A stretch of DNA of 64,000 bases from Ampelocalamus luodianensis. Lineage: Eukaryota; Streptophyta; Magnoliopsida; Poales; Poaceae. Positions 47,978-60,215 of this stretch are shown here, piece after piece. The translations under genes and the position numbers were made by a program. The stretch covers positions 20,413,840 through 20,477,839 of the forward strand of contig CM070628.1 in NCBI GenBank assembly GCA_036346255.1, given 5' to 3'. How positions within the stretch are numbered: the first letter of the stretch is position 1; each line of letters opens with the position of its first letter. The notes beneath the pieces were generated by a model. That model made no database searches. It worked only from the letters and a program-made list of their open reading frames with translations, and was not told where the DNA came from.

Positions 47978-50765
47978 TGTAACACCCAGGACCCACATTA
48001 CCTGGAATGCTACTAAACCACTCTGACTAGCCAATAATTTCAAGATAAATTAATTCGGCAACATCTCTGACAAGAAGCATTAGCGGAAGCATAAACAACT
48101 AAGGAATAAAGATAACGGTAACAAGTTCAATAATTAAACAACCTCTAGCAGATTAATCAAAGAAGGGTTCACAAGTCCATCCTTATTAAATAACATAAAC
48201 CTCCACAAATAGTTAAGCATTTGGCTAGAATTTCATCGACTTTATTACAACATGAGTTGATGAACCATGTGCATTATTGTGGTGCCGCTCTACCCATCCA
48301 TGAATGCTCAACAATCACTGTAGGGGAGAAAACAAGGGTGAGATAAAAATCTCGGCAAACAAAGCTGTTTAACAGGCTATTCGGACTACAAACAAACATA
48401 CAACATCATTAAGGTATCCATATGTCCACATCCATAATGTGAATCCACATTCATTTACAAGCTAATTAAACTACAAAGATATTAAGTATCAATATCCAAT
48501 TCTCATAATGAACACAATTATAGCCTCAACCATATTTACTACCAAAGATAGTAAAATATTAACAACAAAATCTTGATCAACTGCTTCATATTATTCACCA
48601 CTACCACTACCAATGACAATAGAGTATTAACATGTTTTACCTCATAACTTTACTATTTCTCACATCCACAACTGCTATCAACGATACCACAAGAGAGAAG
48701 AATCTCATGCCACAATCACAACCCCTACCATACCACAAGGGATAAACCCCATTCCACAACCACAACCACATTACTCATTCCACAAGAGACTCTCATGAGT
48801 CAATTTCCACATTGCAACTATGAAGTTGCGTTTGATTGCAAAATAAATTCACCTCAATATCTTGCATAAGAATGCAAATGATCTTTCCACAATGTAATGC
48901 ATATGTATGCTATGCTCCATGCACCTTTACCCAACAAGGTAAAGGTATGCATCGTCTTTCTGACAATGCGATGTTGTACCGTCTGATCGCGGCTATAATG
49001 GCGACATCCACAATGCAAATGTCATGATATGTCATGAATGATATGATATGATAATCATAAACCACAAGAATTTAACCACGGAGATCAACAACGTACTCAT
49101 CATGAATATTTTCTCATAATCCACATGTGTCTCATTAAGCACAATACCAACGTGTCATAATACCATTACCACAACCCACACCCGATTCACCAAGATCAAA
49201 ATCAATCGATCTAGATGAAACTCTATCACATAGACCACCACATGATCATCATGAAAATAACCACAATGAATTATCAACATGTCCACCTTGAGTTTATTCT
49301 CATATTCCGCATTTGGCTCATTACGCGAATTACCACAATACTACCCAAACTCATCCAAACATAGCAATTGATTAATATCTTGCTACCACATTCTTACTTA
49401 GAAAACATGTAACCATGGCATATCATTTAACACTCGTCAATCATGCATAGTGCAAGTAGTAAGAAAAGCGGGTTAAACCGTAGCACAACCGCTACATTTA
49501 CTTGCCTTCCACGATGCGGCGTTAGCGGCAAAGATGATACTCCTAAACCTGAGGCTTCACCTCCTAAACAGGTAAAATAATTTCAATTAAGACATAATAT
49601 ACTCAGCGCTACTAATCGGCATTCTACATCGCTTACTTGCGACTCAAAGCGAGTTTACAAAGCTGAAACTGAAAAACAACGTTTCCTGCCATATACCGTT
49701 CCTGGACAGCGGCACGGTAATTGACATAACTCATGAACAGGAAGTCAAAAAGAGGTAAACCCAATTTCTGTAGATTCTTAACTGACTAATCTACAATACT
49801 CTAGTTGACACGAAAAACCAATTCGGCCAAAATATTAGGCTAACCATTGTCTGAACTTTCAGTACAGAAACTGCCTACACAATCGAACAGCAAAACTAAA
49901 ATGACCATAACTTTTAATAGGTAACTCCGAATTGATCGTTCTTTATCAATCTGAAAAGGTTATCGAATTACCTACAATAACCTAGTTGGGTGAACTTTCA
50001 GATTCTTCCAATTTCCTATCATATTTTAGGAAATATCCAGACAGTTTATTCTCGTCAGATTTCTGGCAGCAGATACTAAATCGACCATAACTTTTGACTC
50101 AGACCTCGGAATCGAGTGATCTTTGCGGCTACTGAAAGATAACGACATAACCCACATAACTCTAGGAGATGGAATCTTAAAATTCAGCCTCTAAATACAC
50201 GAAAAAACCCACGCAAGATACTGGACAGAATTGAATCTTCTGCAGCCCAACAATTAACCAACAATTCTAATCGGTTTCGCATCTACTATGGATCAAACAG
50301 CGGGGAAGGCATCTCGTTACCCTTGTAGAACCGCTAGCTTGCTGAACCAATCCCCACGCGAGTTCTTCTTCTCCTTCTTCTCCTTCTTCTCTTCCTCTCT
50401 TTCTCCTTCTTGCGCAAGGGGCAGCAGCCTAGACGAAGGGGAATCGCGAGGGAGCAGCACCAGGGCAGGGGGAGGCGCAAGGGAGAGGGGAGGATTCGGC
50501 CAAGGGTGAGGAGAAGGCGCTGCATGTGGGAGGAGAGAAAGGGGAGGCGGCTAGGGTTTGGGAGGTGGCTCCTCCCCCTTTGGCCGGCCACTCTGAGGGC
50601 GAGATGGGCCAAGGCCAGGCCCAAGTAGGTGAGAAAACACAGAAAAACCCCTCTCTTTTCTTGTCTTTGCTGAATTCTGAAATTAAACTCTTCCCGATTA
50701 AATAATTCTCTCCGATTAAATTTAATTAACCCGATTCTTGACTTCTCACACTTAGGAGTATTACA
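47978..50765 (-). mobile_element. 5' LTR of element D
   Basis: 2,788 bp, nearly the same as 41817-44618. It has one fewer 9-bp unit in the GAAGGAGAA microsatellite. The hairpin (48339-48354) has lost its outer pair, the GC donor edge is at 49506 and the acceptor at 48318. TGGGCC motifs are at 50605-50610 and 50618-50623, and the telo-box at 50552-50559. Being next to the primer site, it is the 5' LTR and the likely promoter of the element. Confidence 0.93.
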
Positions 50766-52983
50766 CTAATAATTCCAAACTAGACAATCTTAATAAATTT
50801 AGTGAGAACCTCCTTGTAAAGTTAATTACGAAGGTTCCAACACAGAACAATTCAAATACTAACTAAAACCTTCTTCCAAAGACATCAAAAGATAATCAAA
50901 GACATGCTAAGTGTCTAACATAACTAGAGAGATATGAATTTCTACTACTCATAATTATTACATTTAATCCATTGCATGAGACGAAACATAATAAATCTTT
51001 GGGCATCTCGCTTAATTACTAAAACAATTACGTTCTAAGATCATTCATCTTTATTTAGTTCATGTGGCAAGTGTGTGACTAGCGGACTACTTCCCCATGC
51101 ATGTCGTTCTTGGCTCAGGTACCTAAAACAACAATAAAGCAAGAGTGAGTCCACAGACTCATCAAGTACATAAAGAAACTATAACATCGGCATCCATGTA
51201 AAGGAGATCAACAATAGAACATCTCATATGCAAATGCAATGCTCAAGGTCATTTCTCTTTATCTTTCTTTGTGCGATACACGGTAATGCAAAGTATGCAA
51301 CCGTCGCCGCATACCCATGCACGTGCTGCGCACGCCATTGAGGACCAATTGCCCAATACTCCGCAAGTATTGGGGACCTCATGCCCACACTCCACGAGTG
51401 TGGGGATCTCGAGCCCGTCACATTCATGACGGGGATCTCAAAGAAACATACTTGGTCACCACGTGACCAAGCCTCAACATGATCTCAATATGCACATGCT
51501 CATCATTTAATCATCATCAATTTACCACAAAGCGATAACATCATACCACAACAGAGCATAAACATATTTGGAGCATCCACCAATCTTAAACCAACATCAT
51601 GCCATCAATCTCACTATACTATCACATATCGAAAAAGCACACAAACACCAATCAATCGCAACCACGAATCAAATAATGCACTTGCCTTAACGCGTGCGAA
51701 TGGAGAACGTGAAGGCGGTGCTGCCTCTGGTACCAATCCCCACCTAATACATTATGAATATAAACTAAGACCATAGTAACGAAAAACATGAATTAAATAA
51801 GCGAACTCGTCAAGTAGCAAATTGCAACGCGATCCCGACTCCGCTTTCTTAAGTACTGAAATGCCCTCTGTGAACAGTCAAGTTCTAAAATTCATATCTT
51901 TCCGTACAATGGTGCAAATTAGGTGTTCTTGGACTTCATTGAAAGGTAATCAAATTTCCCAACTAAACCTAGTTGGTGAGCCTCCCTGATTCGGCCATCT
52001 AAAATCACTTTTAAGCTTATTAACAAAACATCGATTTCACGTCACCCTTTCTGGACAGAGCACTAAAACTAACATAACTTTCAGCTCGTTTACCCAAATT
52101 TCACGTTCTTGTGCTTCCCTGAAAGCTACGATAATTATATACAACTTTCGTTATACTGAGATCCTCTAATTCTCTCTTTAACTGATCGCAAAGGTCAGCT
52201 CACTAAAACCTATCCAGAAACTGACAGGGTTGCAGAACAGCCGCACCAATAAAATCATATCTTTTGCTACAGAGGTCCAAAAATTACGTTCTAGCACTTC
52301 ATTGAAAGCTATTGACGTCCTCGACAACTTCCTAGGAGACATCCAAGACTAAATCCTCACTTAACTATATCAAAACGTCCCTCTAACACGATCTGCCCTT
52401 AGGCGACAGATTTACCGACATAGAACAATTAAGCGCTAAAGCATCTAAACGAGGGGAAAATGAGGTTACCCTTGAAGAACCGATTGCCGGGCACGACGAG
52501 CACCCTCCAGCGAAATCTCCCCCCAAAGATGTTCCCAATCCCTTCCTCTTCTTCCTCCTCCAACAGCCGACCACCACCAGCGATCTCCTTCTTCCTCCTA
52601 GTCGGCGGCGTGGAGAACGGACATTCTTCGCGGCAGCAATGGAGGCGTGGTGGGAGGGTGCAAGGACCAGGAGGGTGGCCTGGGATGCACACAAGGGAGG
52701 AGGAGGAGGTGGCGGCTGCCTAGGGAGAGGGAGGGCGCAAGGGAGAGGGGAGGGAGTATGGGTGGCTAGGGTTTGGGGGCAAAGGGTGCCTTTCCCCTTG
52801 GCCGGCCACCACGGCCTTATGGGCCGCAGCCCAGGCCCAAGTTGCCAGGAATTCACTGCTAACCCCTTCTCTATTTGTTTAATTGGTTATTTTCTATTAG
52901 GTCCTTCTCCCGATTCGATTTTCAGCTACTCGTATCCTTTAAATCTTTAGGTTTTCTCCCGAATCCTATTATGGGTTATTACA
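50766..52983 (-). mobile_element. 5' LTR of C2, remainder after the D insertion
   Basis: It starts with the second CTAAT copy and then matches the C2 3' LTR to its end GGGTTATTACA; ACCAA follows at 52984-52988. The total with 41764-41816 is about 2.27 kb, equal to the other LTR. It holds a telo-box (52767-52774) and three TGGGCY motifs (52820-52825, 52828-52833, 52834-52839), which are partly eroded by small deletions in the 3' copy. Confidence 0.92.
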
Positions 52984-54345
52984 ACCAATTACTTCAAATC
53001 AATCTTTTAAAGTATAATCCACTCGTCCCTATTGTAGGATCTAATCATTCATCAAAATCAACACAATTATCCAAGGTTAAAGATATACCTCCTTTGTCCA
53101 GAGTCAACTCCGACCTAGGTATATCAAATCATCAAAAAGATCATCCATCCAAGGTGAGTTTGTCATCCATCCATAATCCAAAAACTTTGAATCACTAACT
53201 TTGTCTAAATCAAGTTATCCACAATAATTATCTTAGTTCAATTCAACAAGATTAAGTCGATGTCTTCCCAAGTCTACTTACCCTCAAGCATTATCTAACC
53301 GTCACATTTAATCATCCCTAATTAATCTAATTATGCCATCCTTGGGACAACTGTTCCCAAAGATAAATCTCCCATTCAATCTTCATAGTCATTCACTACA
53401 TGACTATTCAATCAACTAATCATTCCTCATCTCTAAAAGTATTACGATATGGTTATATACTCAAATACAACTTCCCAAATCTCAATTATAATCTTAAGTA
53501 TCCACCAAAATTTATAATATCATCTTTGTTTCAAATTATAACTTTATCATACTAAACCAAAATATGACTAACAATCTTGTTACCATATTTGATTAAGACA
53601 TATATTTAATCTAAATCTCCAAGTGAACCATAAATTAATTATTCAAGCCTACTACACGTGTTCTATGAGTTCTACTTGCAAATTTCTACGATAAAATCCA
53701 ACAACACCCGCAGCAAGTTACACTTCACTATAATAGTTCTATTTATACTCGTATCGTAACCTCGATGGTAACACCTACCATAATCCACAATTATCATAAT
53801 CCACAATTGATCTCACAAAGGTTAATATATCACAATTCTCTAATTAACACTTCTAAGATCATATTCGGGGATCATGAGTAATAATTCAATTTCTCAATTA
53901 TCATATATCACTTTGACCTTTGCACAACCACCAATATCATCAAAACATAACGGATCTAATTAAAGATAAAATAGCAATTATTCAATCATATCCTTCTTTT
54001 CACTGACTCCGCTATCAACTCTTAATCAACATGCGACTTCTATTAAAGAGATGAGAGGGAAAAGCATAAGGTAGGGGAAATAACGGGGGTAAGGTCCTTA
54101 ATTCAATTTAGAGATTTGAAGCTTCATAACGCAAGAACCGACTTGAAACAAACGAAAAAGAAAGCAGTAGGGACAGCACAAGATACAAATGAAACACGGT
54201 TAGTTTTCCAACATAGTTGCGATACAACCCACCCGTAGGCGATGCACAACTACTTGGAAAGAGAGCAAATGGTCGCCACAAAATCCAGCGTCTACCGGCT
54301 AAGTAATAATATCATTAGGCGTAAATAATCTAAGAATAAACCTAA
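52984..54345 (-). mobile_element. Internal region of B2, continued
   Basis: 1.4 kb of AT-rich DNA from the second ACCAA copy to the assembly gap. I see no pol domain on either strand. The 5' part of B2, including its 5' LTR, is not in the window. Confidence 0.6.
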
Positions 54346-54445
54346 NNNNNNNNNNNNNNNNNNNNNNNNNNNNNNNNNNNNNNNNNNNNNNNNNNNNNNN
54401 NNNNNNNNNNNNNNNNNNNNNNNNNNNNNNNNNNNNNNNNNNNNN
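54346..54445. other. Assembly gap of exactly 100 N
   Basis: 100 consecutive N, the conventional size for a scaffold join of unknown length. Order and orientation of the two sides are not shown by the sequence itself. Confidence 0.98.
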
Positions 54446-55055
54446 TATTTGTGTAAGACTTGCAGTACACTTGTACTCGACCGGATGCTTGCTTGGCCTT
54501 TTCGGTGAGGAAGGATATTATTATGACGATCTCGCTAGTGTTGACTTGGGTGACACTAATGAGTAGTGTCTTCCATTTAACCCGATCGGTTGCTTGATGG
54601 GTGATGGGCATACCACACTGGTCTTTGCTTTATCTATTTAATTCCGCCGCTACTTGATACTCTACTTTAAATTTAGCCTAGGTCATTAGTTTGTAATAAG
54701 TTGTAGACCTTAACTATTATGCGTTATGTCTTTTATCTCTTGTTGTATCGTTATATGGATGTAATCAACGTTGAGTAAGGTATGAGTATATTGGTCATTG
54801 ATCTTGGGAGCCAATATATGTCATACTCGTTGTTGATAATTCCCATTTAACTCACCAAGGATAGTGCTTGAATCGAGGAGAATCGACAATCATGTAATGC
54901 TACGCAAGGAGCAACGCGCATGATCGTTGAGGCTCGGTGTTAACTAAGCCTCTCACTTGGATAGAGTTAAATTGGAATTCATTTAGGAAGACCCGTAATT
55001 ATGTCCCTAAGACCTTGTCTAATCTCGGTCTTATGGAGATAATTACAGGTCCCCA
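54446..55055 (+). mobile_element. 3' part of a family-B 5' LTR (element E), plus sense
   Basis: It is the reverse complement of the B LTR ends at 6610-7215 and 28697-29290, ending GGTCCCCA directly before a primer site. Shared blocks include GGAGCCAATATA, CTCGTTGTTGATAATTCCCA and CTTAYGGAGATAA. Because the primer site follows, this is a 5' LTR and fixes the sense of family B. Confidence 0.85.
54505..54566 (+). CDS. Final exon of the LTR-encoded acidic ORF, copy E
   Basis: 62 nt, the same length as in B2, encoding GEEGYYYDDLASVDLGDTNE and TAG. The acceptor is changed (TTTTCG instead of TTACAG), so this copy may no longer splice. The hairpin 54464-54477 (AGTAC / GTACT) precedes it. The YYYDD stretch resembles YAYYEDPE in LTR F, although the LTRs differ. 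Confidence 0.35.
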
Positions 55056-56389
55056 GCGTTAGTATCGAGCCATCTTGTTGTAGGTTAGAGTGTAGCATCT
55101 GCGTTAGAGTTAGTAAGCCTTACGAGTCAAAATATTTTGAAATTATCAAATTACTTTGAGAAAGTTTAAGTTAAGAATATCTTTTATTCCTTATCCATCT
55201 TAGTATCTTTTCTCTCTGATCCTATTTTGGTTTATGAAACTAACTTACCTTGCCTTCTTGCCTTTAGATGAACCCTCGCATGCTTGTCAGGAAACTCAAG
55301 GTGAAGGTGGATGGATACCGGCGTTGCTACGAGACATGATGTGGAGGGCGAACTTCACATATCAGCCCACTTATTCCATCTACGCGTGATCGAGGACCGA
55401 GAATGGAGGAATTTATGGCGATATAGATATCGTTGCTAGGCAAATTCTTGGAGAGCATACCTTACCACTTCGGTAGCGTGGTACTTGGAGGCCATGGCGT
55501 TACAAGAAGTGGCTTTGTGGCCATGAGTCGTCTTCGCTCGACTGTGGAGTTAGCCCACCCCATATGATCACTTTCGGAGTGGCGCCGCGCGCGAGGGCGT
55601 GAACTTCGTTTGCTAGGATCCGTTTTGGGAGGACCCCAAGTCGAGCGATTGGCGAGATTGGTTCATATAATGGACCAAATGCATCGTATGATGCATGAGT
55701 TATGGGAGACGCGTCATCGTCTCATTATAGCTCGGAGCATTCTGACTCATGCATGACATGAGGCTCATCGTCCGGATGTCTTTGTATGGTGCTAATGAGG
55801 TTTCGCAGTACATTTACTGCACGCCGACTATCGTCTTCCTCAAGTAGGAGGCCATATCATCGGCGTAGGATCCCTTACGCCTCACCAACCCGGAGACCCG
55901 AAGACACAGGATCCCCTCGGATACCACCGCTTTCGATGACTTTCCTGAACTTTGGCCGGAATAATATCTAGGTACATTGAGGCGGGAGCTCTATGTTTGA
56001 GCTTGTATCCTTAGGTTTATGTAATAGGGTAGTAGATGTCGAATCGTTATGTTTCATTTGCAAAAACTATTATTTGGTTGTGATCTTAAACTGCGAAGCG
56101 CTATATGCAGGCGTTATCGATTCGGTTTTATGTTGATTAACGTTCGGTGTTCCATTTGATGTTACAATTTTCTTGCTTTTGATATTGATTGTGCATGTAC
56201 AGCCAAGTAATGGCTTTTGTCTTATTTACTAACCATCCTTGTCCAATACGGATGACAGGACCAACTCTGCGATCGGGAGCCTGCGTGTGAGGCTCCCCAT
56301 CCCCATCTAGGGCACCACGTCCTAGCACCTCGGCGATTTCACGATCGGGGGCGGTCATCCCAGCAGCCGTCGGGCATGGCGGCCCTCTC
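55056..56389 (+). mobile_element. Primer site and leader of element E
   Basis: TTAGTATCGAGCCATCTTG starts at 55059: the Met-tRNA primer site with one A missing. About 1.3 kb of leader follows with no intact frame; 55266 onward (ATGAACCCTCGC) may be an eroded start of a reading frame. Nothing else is recognised. Confidence 0.6.
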
Positions 56390-57038
56390 GTGGCCGTCCC
56401 AGCGGGGTGGATCGCCCGAGGAGGTGCTCCCTCGCCGCCATCCATGGTCGAGTTTATGATGATGATTGGCGCAACCGGATGGACGGACCGGATGCTTGAG
56501 GCGATCGTGCGCAACACCGCTCGGCTCCGTTCCAACAGGAGGGCTGCCCACGCCGGCGTCCCGGGTCTCGGCGAGTTCGGCGGACCAACCCTCCGACATT
56601 TGCGGCGGCAAGGACCGATGGAAGCGGGATGTTGCACAACATTGAGAAGAAGCTGAACATAGCGCGATGTACGGGATTGAGAGAGTCTTGTTTGCCAACT
56701 ATCGGTTGGCGGTGCGGCAGCGCATGGTGGGATAGTTATTCCGCCATGCAGCCGCTGTCACGTCCGACTTGGGACGAATTCGAGGATGCGTTCGGAGGCC
56801 CATATCTGGAGAAGTCGCTTATCAAGCGGCGGCTTCGTCCTTGAGACAGGCGACGGCGGACCGTCGCCGAGTACTGCATGACTTCAACTACTTGGCGGTA
56901 TGCTCGGACGGCGTCTCGACGAGCGCCGTCGCCGGGCGAGTTCTTCCATGGGCTATCGAGAGGAGTTGCGGCTTGTTTTAGTGCACATGATTTCGGGAGT
57001 TTCCCGCATCGGTCAACAAGGCGATAGTGGTGGAGCAT
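56390..57038 (+). pseudogene. Gag remnant of element E (Retrotrans_gag domain)
   Basis: Gag forms the particle in which element RNA is reverse transcribed. In shifting plus-strand frames the family words appear in order: HNIEKKLNIARC, AWWDSYSAMQPLSRPTWDEF, then DAFGGPYL, RRTVAEY, HDFNYLAV and LVHMISG. Several frameshifts and a stop after KRRLRP break the frame. It is cut at 57038 by the insertion of A2. The ORF on the opposite strand (56137-56637) is a shadow. Confidence 0.8.
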
Positions 57039-60000
57039 TGTCCGGGACCAGTGCGATTACGGAACCCTGCGTATACCTTGCACTAGTCGAGGATCACGCT
57101 AGTGCACACGTGGTTAACATGTAAATATCGATCCACACAGGCGATAGATAAAGTAAGCGATTAGTTTGAATAACAAATAATGGTTTTGACCTTATGGTCG
57201 AGTTTACACTTATTAAGCCACGCAAGGCTAACAAAGAAATAAAGCGGCGGATGAACGGAAAACTCGGCGTAGATCCCACCAATTCACCACGGGCAACCAA
57301 GCGGGATCGGACCTTAACGAGCGATCGACCTTCAACGAACTCCTCCTCAGCGGCGTAGACTCCTCCACTACAGCAGGTTTGGGCGCAAGTTTTACAACAA
57401 GCGTGAGTACACAGCCGTACTCGCAAATCATACCACAGAATGCAATGTATAGATGCGAGCTTATTCCAAAGAAAAGACTTACGTGGTTCTTTTGCATAAA
57501 GCAACATTTGCAATTGAATACGAATAATAGATTGAAAGCATAATTCAAAACAAATAGACAATATTAATTTAACGATTATTTCCACAAAGACACAAACTAA
57601 GCAGTTTATTTCACATAGCCATATGATTGAGATCACAGCTCCCACTCCCACATTTTATGAAAACTACCCCTCGTGAAAGCACCGAGGCTTGTCCATGACA
57701 GCGGACGCGCTATTCGAATAGTTTGTTTAACACTCTGCGAGGTTGTACACTTTACCCACACGATATAACCCGGTGTAGCTAGCACCAATCATAACAAAAC
57801 AGTTCGGAAACTTCATCTCCAACATTGACATTCCCATGTGCTTACAAACCGTTATACATATCACATAGCCCATGCATAACACACACCCGCTGGACAGGGC
57901 GGCGAATCCTCCCGTGATGCAACCACCAAGTAGTCACACCTCCACCCTATCACAAAGCCTAACCTACCACGAACATCAATGCGAGAATCCATAACTTACT
58001 AAGTTAGGTCCGTCCCATACTGGCATGTGGTCGCTGATGAAGCTCAGTTCAATGGCGCACAAAGTTAAGTCCTTAATTGACCAAGGCAAGACTTCCATGT
58101 TCTAACTAGGCCACACAGTTATCATACCCATCACATAGTCCACCATGTCACACAGTCTCCACCACTTGCCTCGGTCTAAATCCTTTACCACCAGTTGGTT
58201 TTAGTGCAACACATGCCATCACGAAGTAATAACACATAGCACACAGCTTTTACACAAAGTTCCATAGTCACTTAGTCATAATTAATATTTGCGACTCACA
58301 TGAGATGATGATTCGTAGCATGGCTAAGCAATTGTACTCGCATCTAACCAACCCACGTTGGTGTTATAATATTACCAACTCAACCAATCTAGGGTGATAA
58401 GGAATTATGACATACAAGGCCAAGGTGGGATAACAATTTGGATAATAACTATGCCCAAAGCATTTAAATAAATAATTAAAATAGAATGCAATAATTTAAC
58501 ACAACGTAATTTGAAAAGCTGGTTCAAGATGATCAAAGGTATGACTTGCCTTGGAAAAGGTCTATGTACTGGTCCTGATCTTGGGTGCTCCTTCTTCCAC
58601 AAAATTCCCGAAGCGAATCGACGTCTACTATAAAACGAAACAAAACAAACAAAACAAATAAATAACAGAGGCAAAACAAACTCCAAAAATTAAATAAAAA
58701 TCTCAGATAAATAGATCTTGAATTTAGACAAATTTAGAAATTTGAATGAGCTCAATCGGAGTTAGGATGCAAAAGTTATGAGCTTTGGAAGATTGGAAAT
58801 CTAAAGAAACCTAATTTGGATTTTTGGAATTTCCAATTATTTCTTAACAGAAAAATCGGATTATTGCGCAATCTTGCGTCGGCCCTCGAAATTTCGAAAA
58901 GATAAATAAAGAAAAATCGACACGTGGGGCCCGCGTGAGAACACGACTCCACGGTGGCGGGTCTCTGAGCCTCGAGTCAGAGACGGTGGGCGCCGCCGGC
59001 GCACGCGTGGCGATGATCGGGCGCCACGCATGCGACACGAGGCACGAGCGGCGACGCGGCGCGAGGTGGCGCCGATGTGGGCGGCGGCGGTGGCGCTCGG
59101 TACAGAGGTCCCGGCGAGCAGCGGCGATTCACCGGCGGTGAGTGGTACCAGCGTGTAGAGGTGGCACGGGAACTTCGTGGATGTGCTCACCGGTGGTCGG
59201 GACGTGCGTGGCGGCCGCGGCGAGGTTGAAGCGGCGGAGGTTTGGGCTTGGCGGGATCGGAGCTCTGGCGGCGCTCGTGGCGGGCGACCACGAGGTAGTC
59301 TGCTCCGTGCGATCTGCGGCGGTGTATACCACGACACTCGGGCAGCGGCGGCGCGCGAACGAACTCGTCGGAGTTAGCGGCGGCGCGGTCGATCTTTGAG
59401 CTCCAACGGCTAGGGTTCGGCCGGCGGCGGCTAGGATTGAGTGCGGACAGGGCTACCTCCCTTTTATACCGGAGGCTGGGAGAGTCGAGCACGAGCGCCC
59501 AAAACGCGCGCGGCGGAGATCGTATCCCAACGGATTCGGGAGCGAAACGGCGTGGCAGCCAGGACCCACACGTCGATGTGGCTGGCTCGAGCGCGGCGCG
59601 TGCGGCCGCGGTACGGCAAACGGACTCACGATCGGCCGTTCAAATCGATCGAGCGGCCCACAATCAATGGGACATTCGGACCGTCCCGTTACCTCACGCG
59701 CATCTAGCCGTCCATCCTTGATCGGACGGTGGAAATCAGCGAGGCTCGGAGAGAGAGAGAGGCCGACATGCGGGGCCCGTGATGTCCGTGAGGAGGCCTG
59801 ACGGCGGGCTTTGCCAGCGGGAGATGGGCGACACAGTGAAGAGATGGGCGAAGCTTGAGATTCGGCCGAAAGGATTTTCGAGATTTTAAATAGGTTTTCT
59901 ATTTTATAAATTACTGAAATTCAAATAAGCAATAGAAAATAGCAAATGAACTTCGAGAAAAATTCTAGAAAAATCTAGAAAATATATCGAGCACAAAGAA

Positions 60001-60174
60001 CCCAAATAAAATAGTTTTGGCTAATGTTCATGTTGGGATTATTCACATTAAATGTTTTTGATTGTAAGTCAATATTAAGCTTTTGAAATTAAATTCAAAT
60101 AAAATTCAAATGGTGAATTTTCTCCTACTAACTATTTAAAAGATTTTTAAAGCTCGAAAAATTGGGATGTTACA
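57039..60174 (-). mobile_element. 3' LTR of Ty3/gypsy element A2
   Basis: TGTCCGGGACC to GGGATGTTACA, 3,136 bp, homologous throughout to A1 (25318-28559). The possible target site AGCAT (57034-57038) cannot be checked, since the element leaves the window. It has the same internal layout: hairpin 57405-57422, exon-like segments near 57330 and 58570-58640 with the GC donor CCAAG|GCAAGTC, and a GC-rich leader 58920-59840. Differences from A1 include many 1-2 base indels. Confidence 0.9.
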
Positions 60175-60215
60175 AACCTCCCCTTAAAGGAATCTCGACC
60201 AGAGATTGAGGCTAA
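60175..60215 (-). other. Polypurine tract of A2 with upstream hairpin
   Basis: Minus-strand TTTAAGGGGAGGTT precedes the LTR start TGTAACATCCC. 60191-60207 folds as AATCTC / GAGATT, a shorter form of the A1 hairpin. Confidence 0.8.

Larger units (their letters stand above)
41817..50765 (-). mobile_element. Complete young Ty3/gypsy-derived element D
   Basis: An 8.95-kb element with two LTRs (41817-44618 and 47978-50765), a polypurine tract and a primer site. It is flanked by the perfect duplication CTAAT (41812-41816, 50766-50770). It lies in the 5' LTR of C2, so it is the youngest layer of the nest. Only about 0.5 kb of pol is left, so it cannot move by itself. By eye the LTRs differ at roughly ten substitutions in 2.8 kb, plus a larger number of small indels, which suggests recent insertion. 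Confidence 0.93.

Noticed and set aside
56137..56637. 166-codon ORF on the minus strand
   Set aside because: It is the antisense shadow of the gag N-terminal region of element E on the plus strand.
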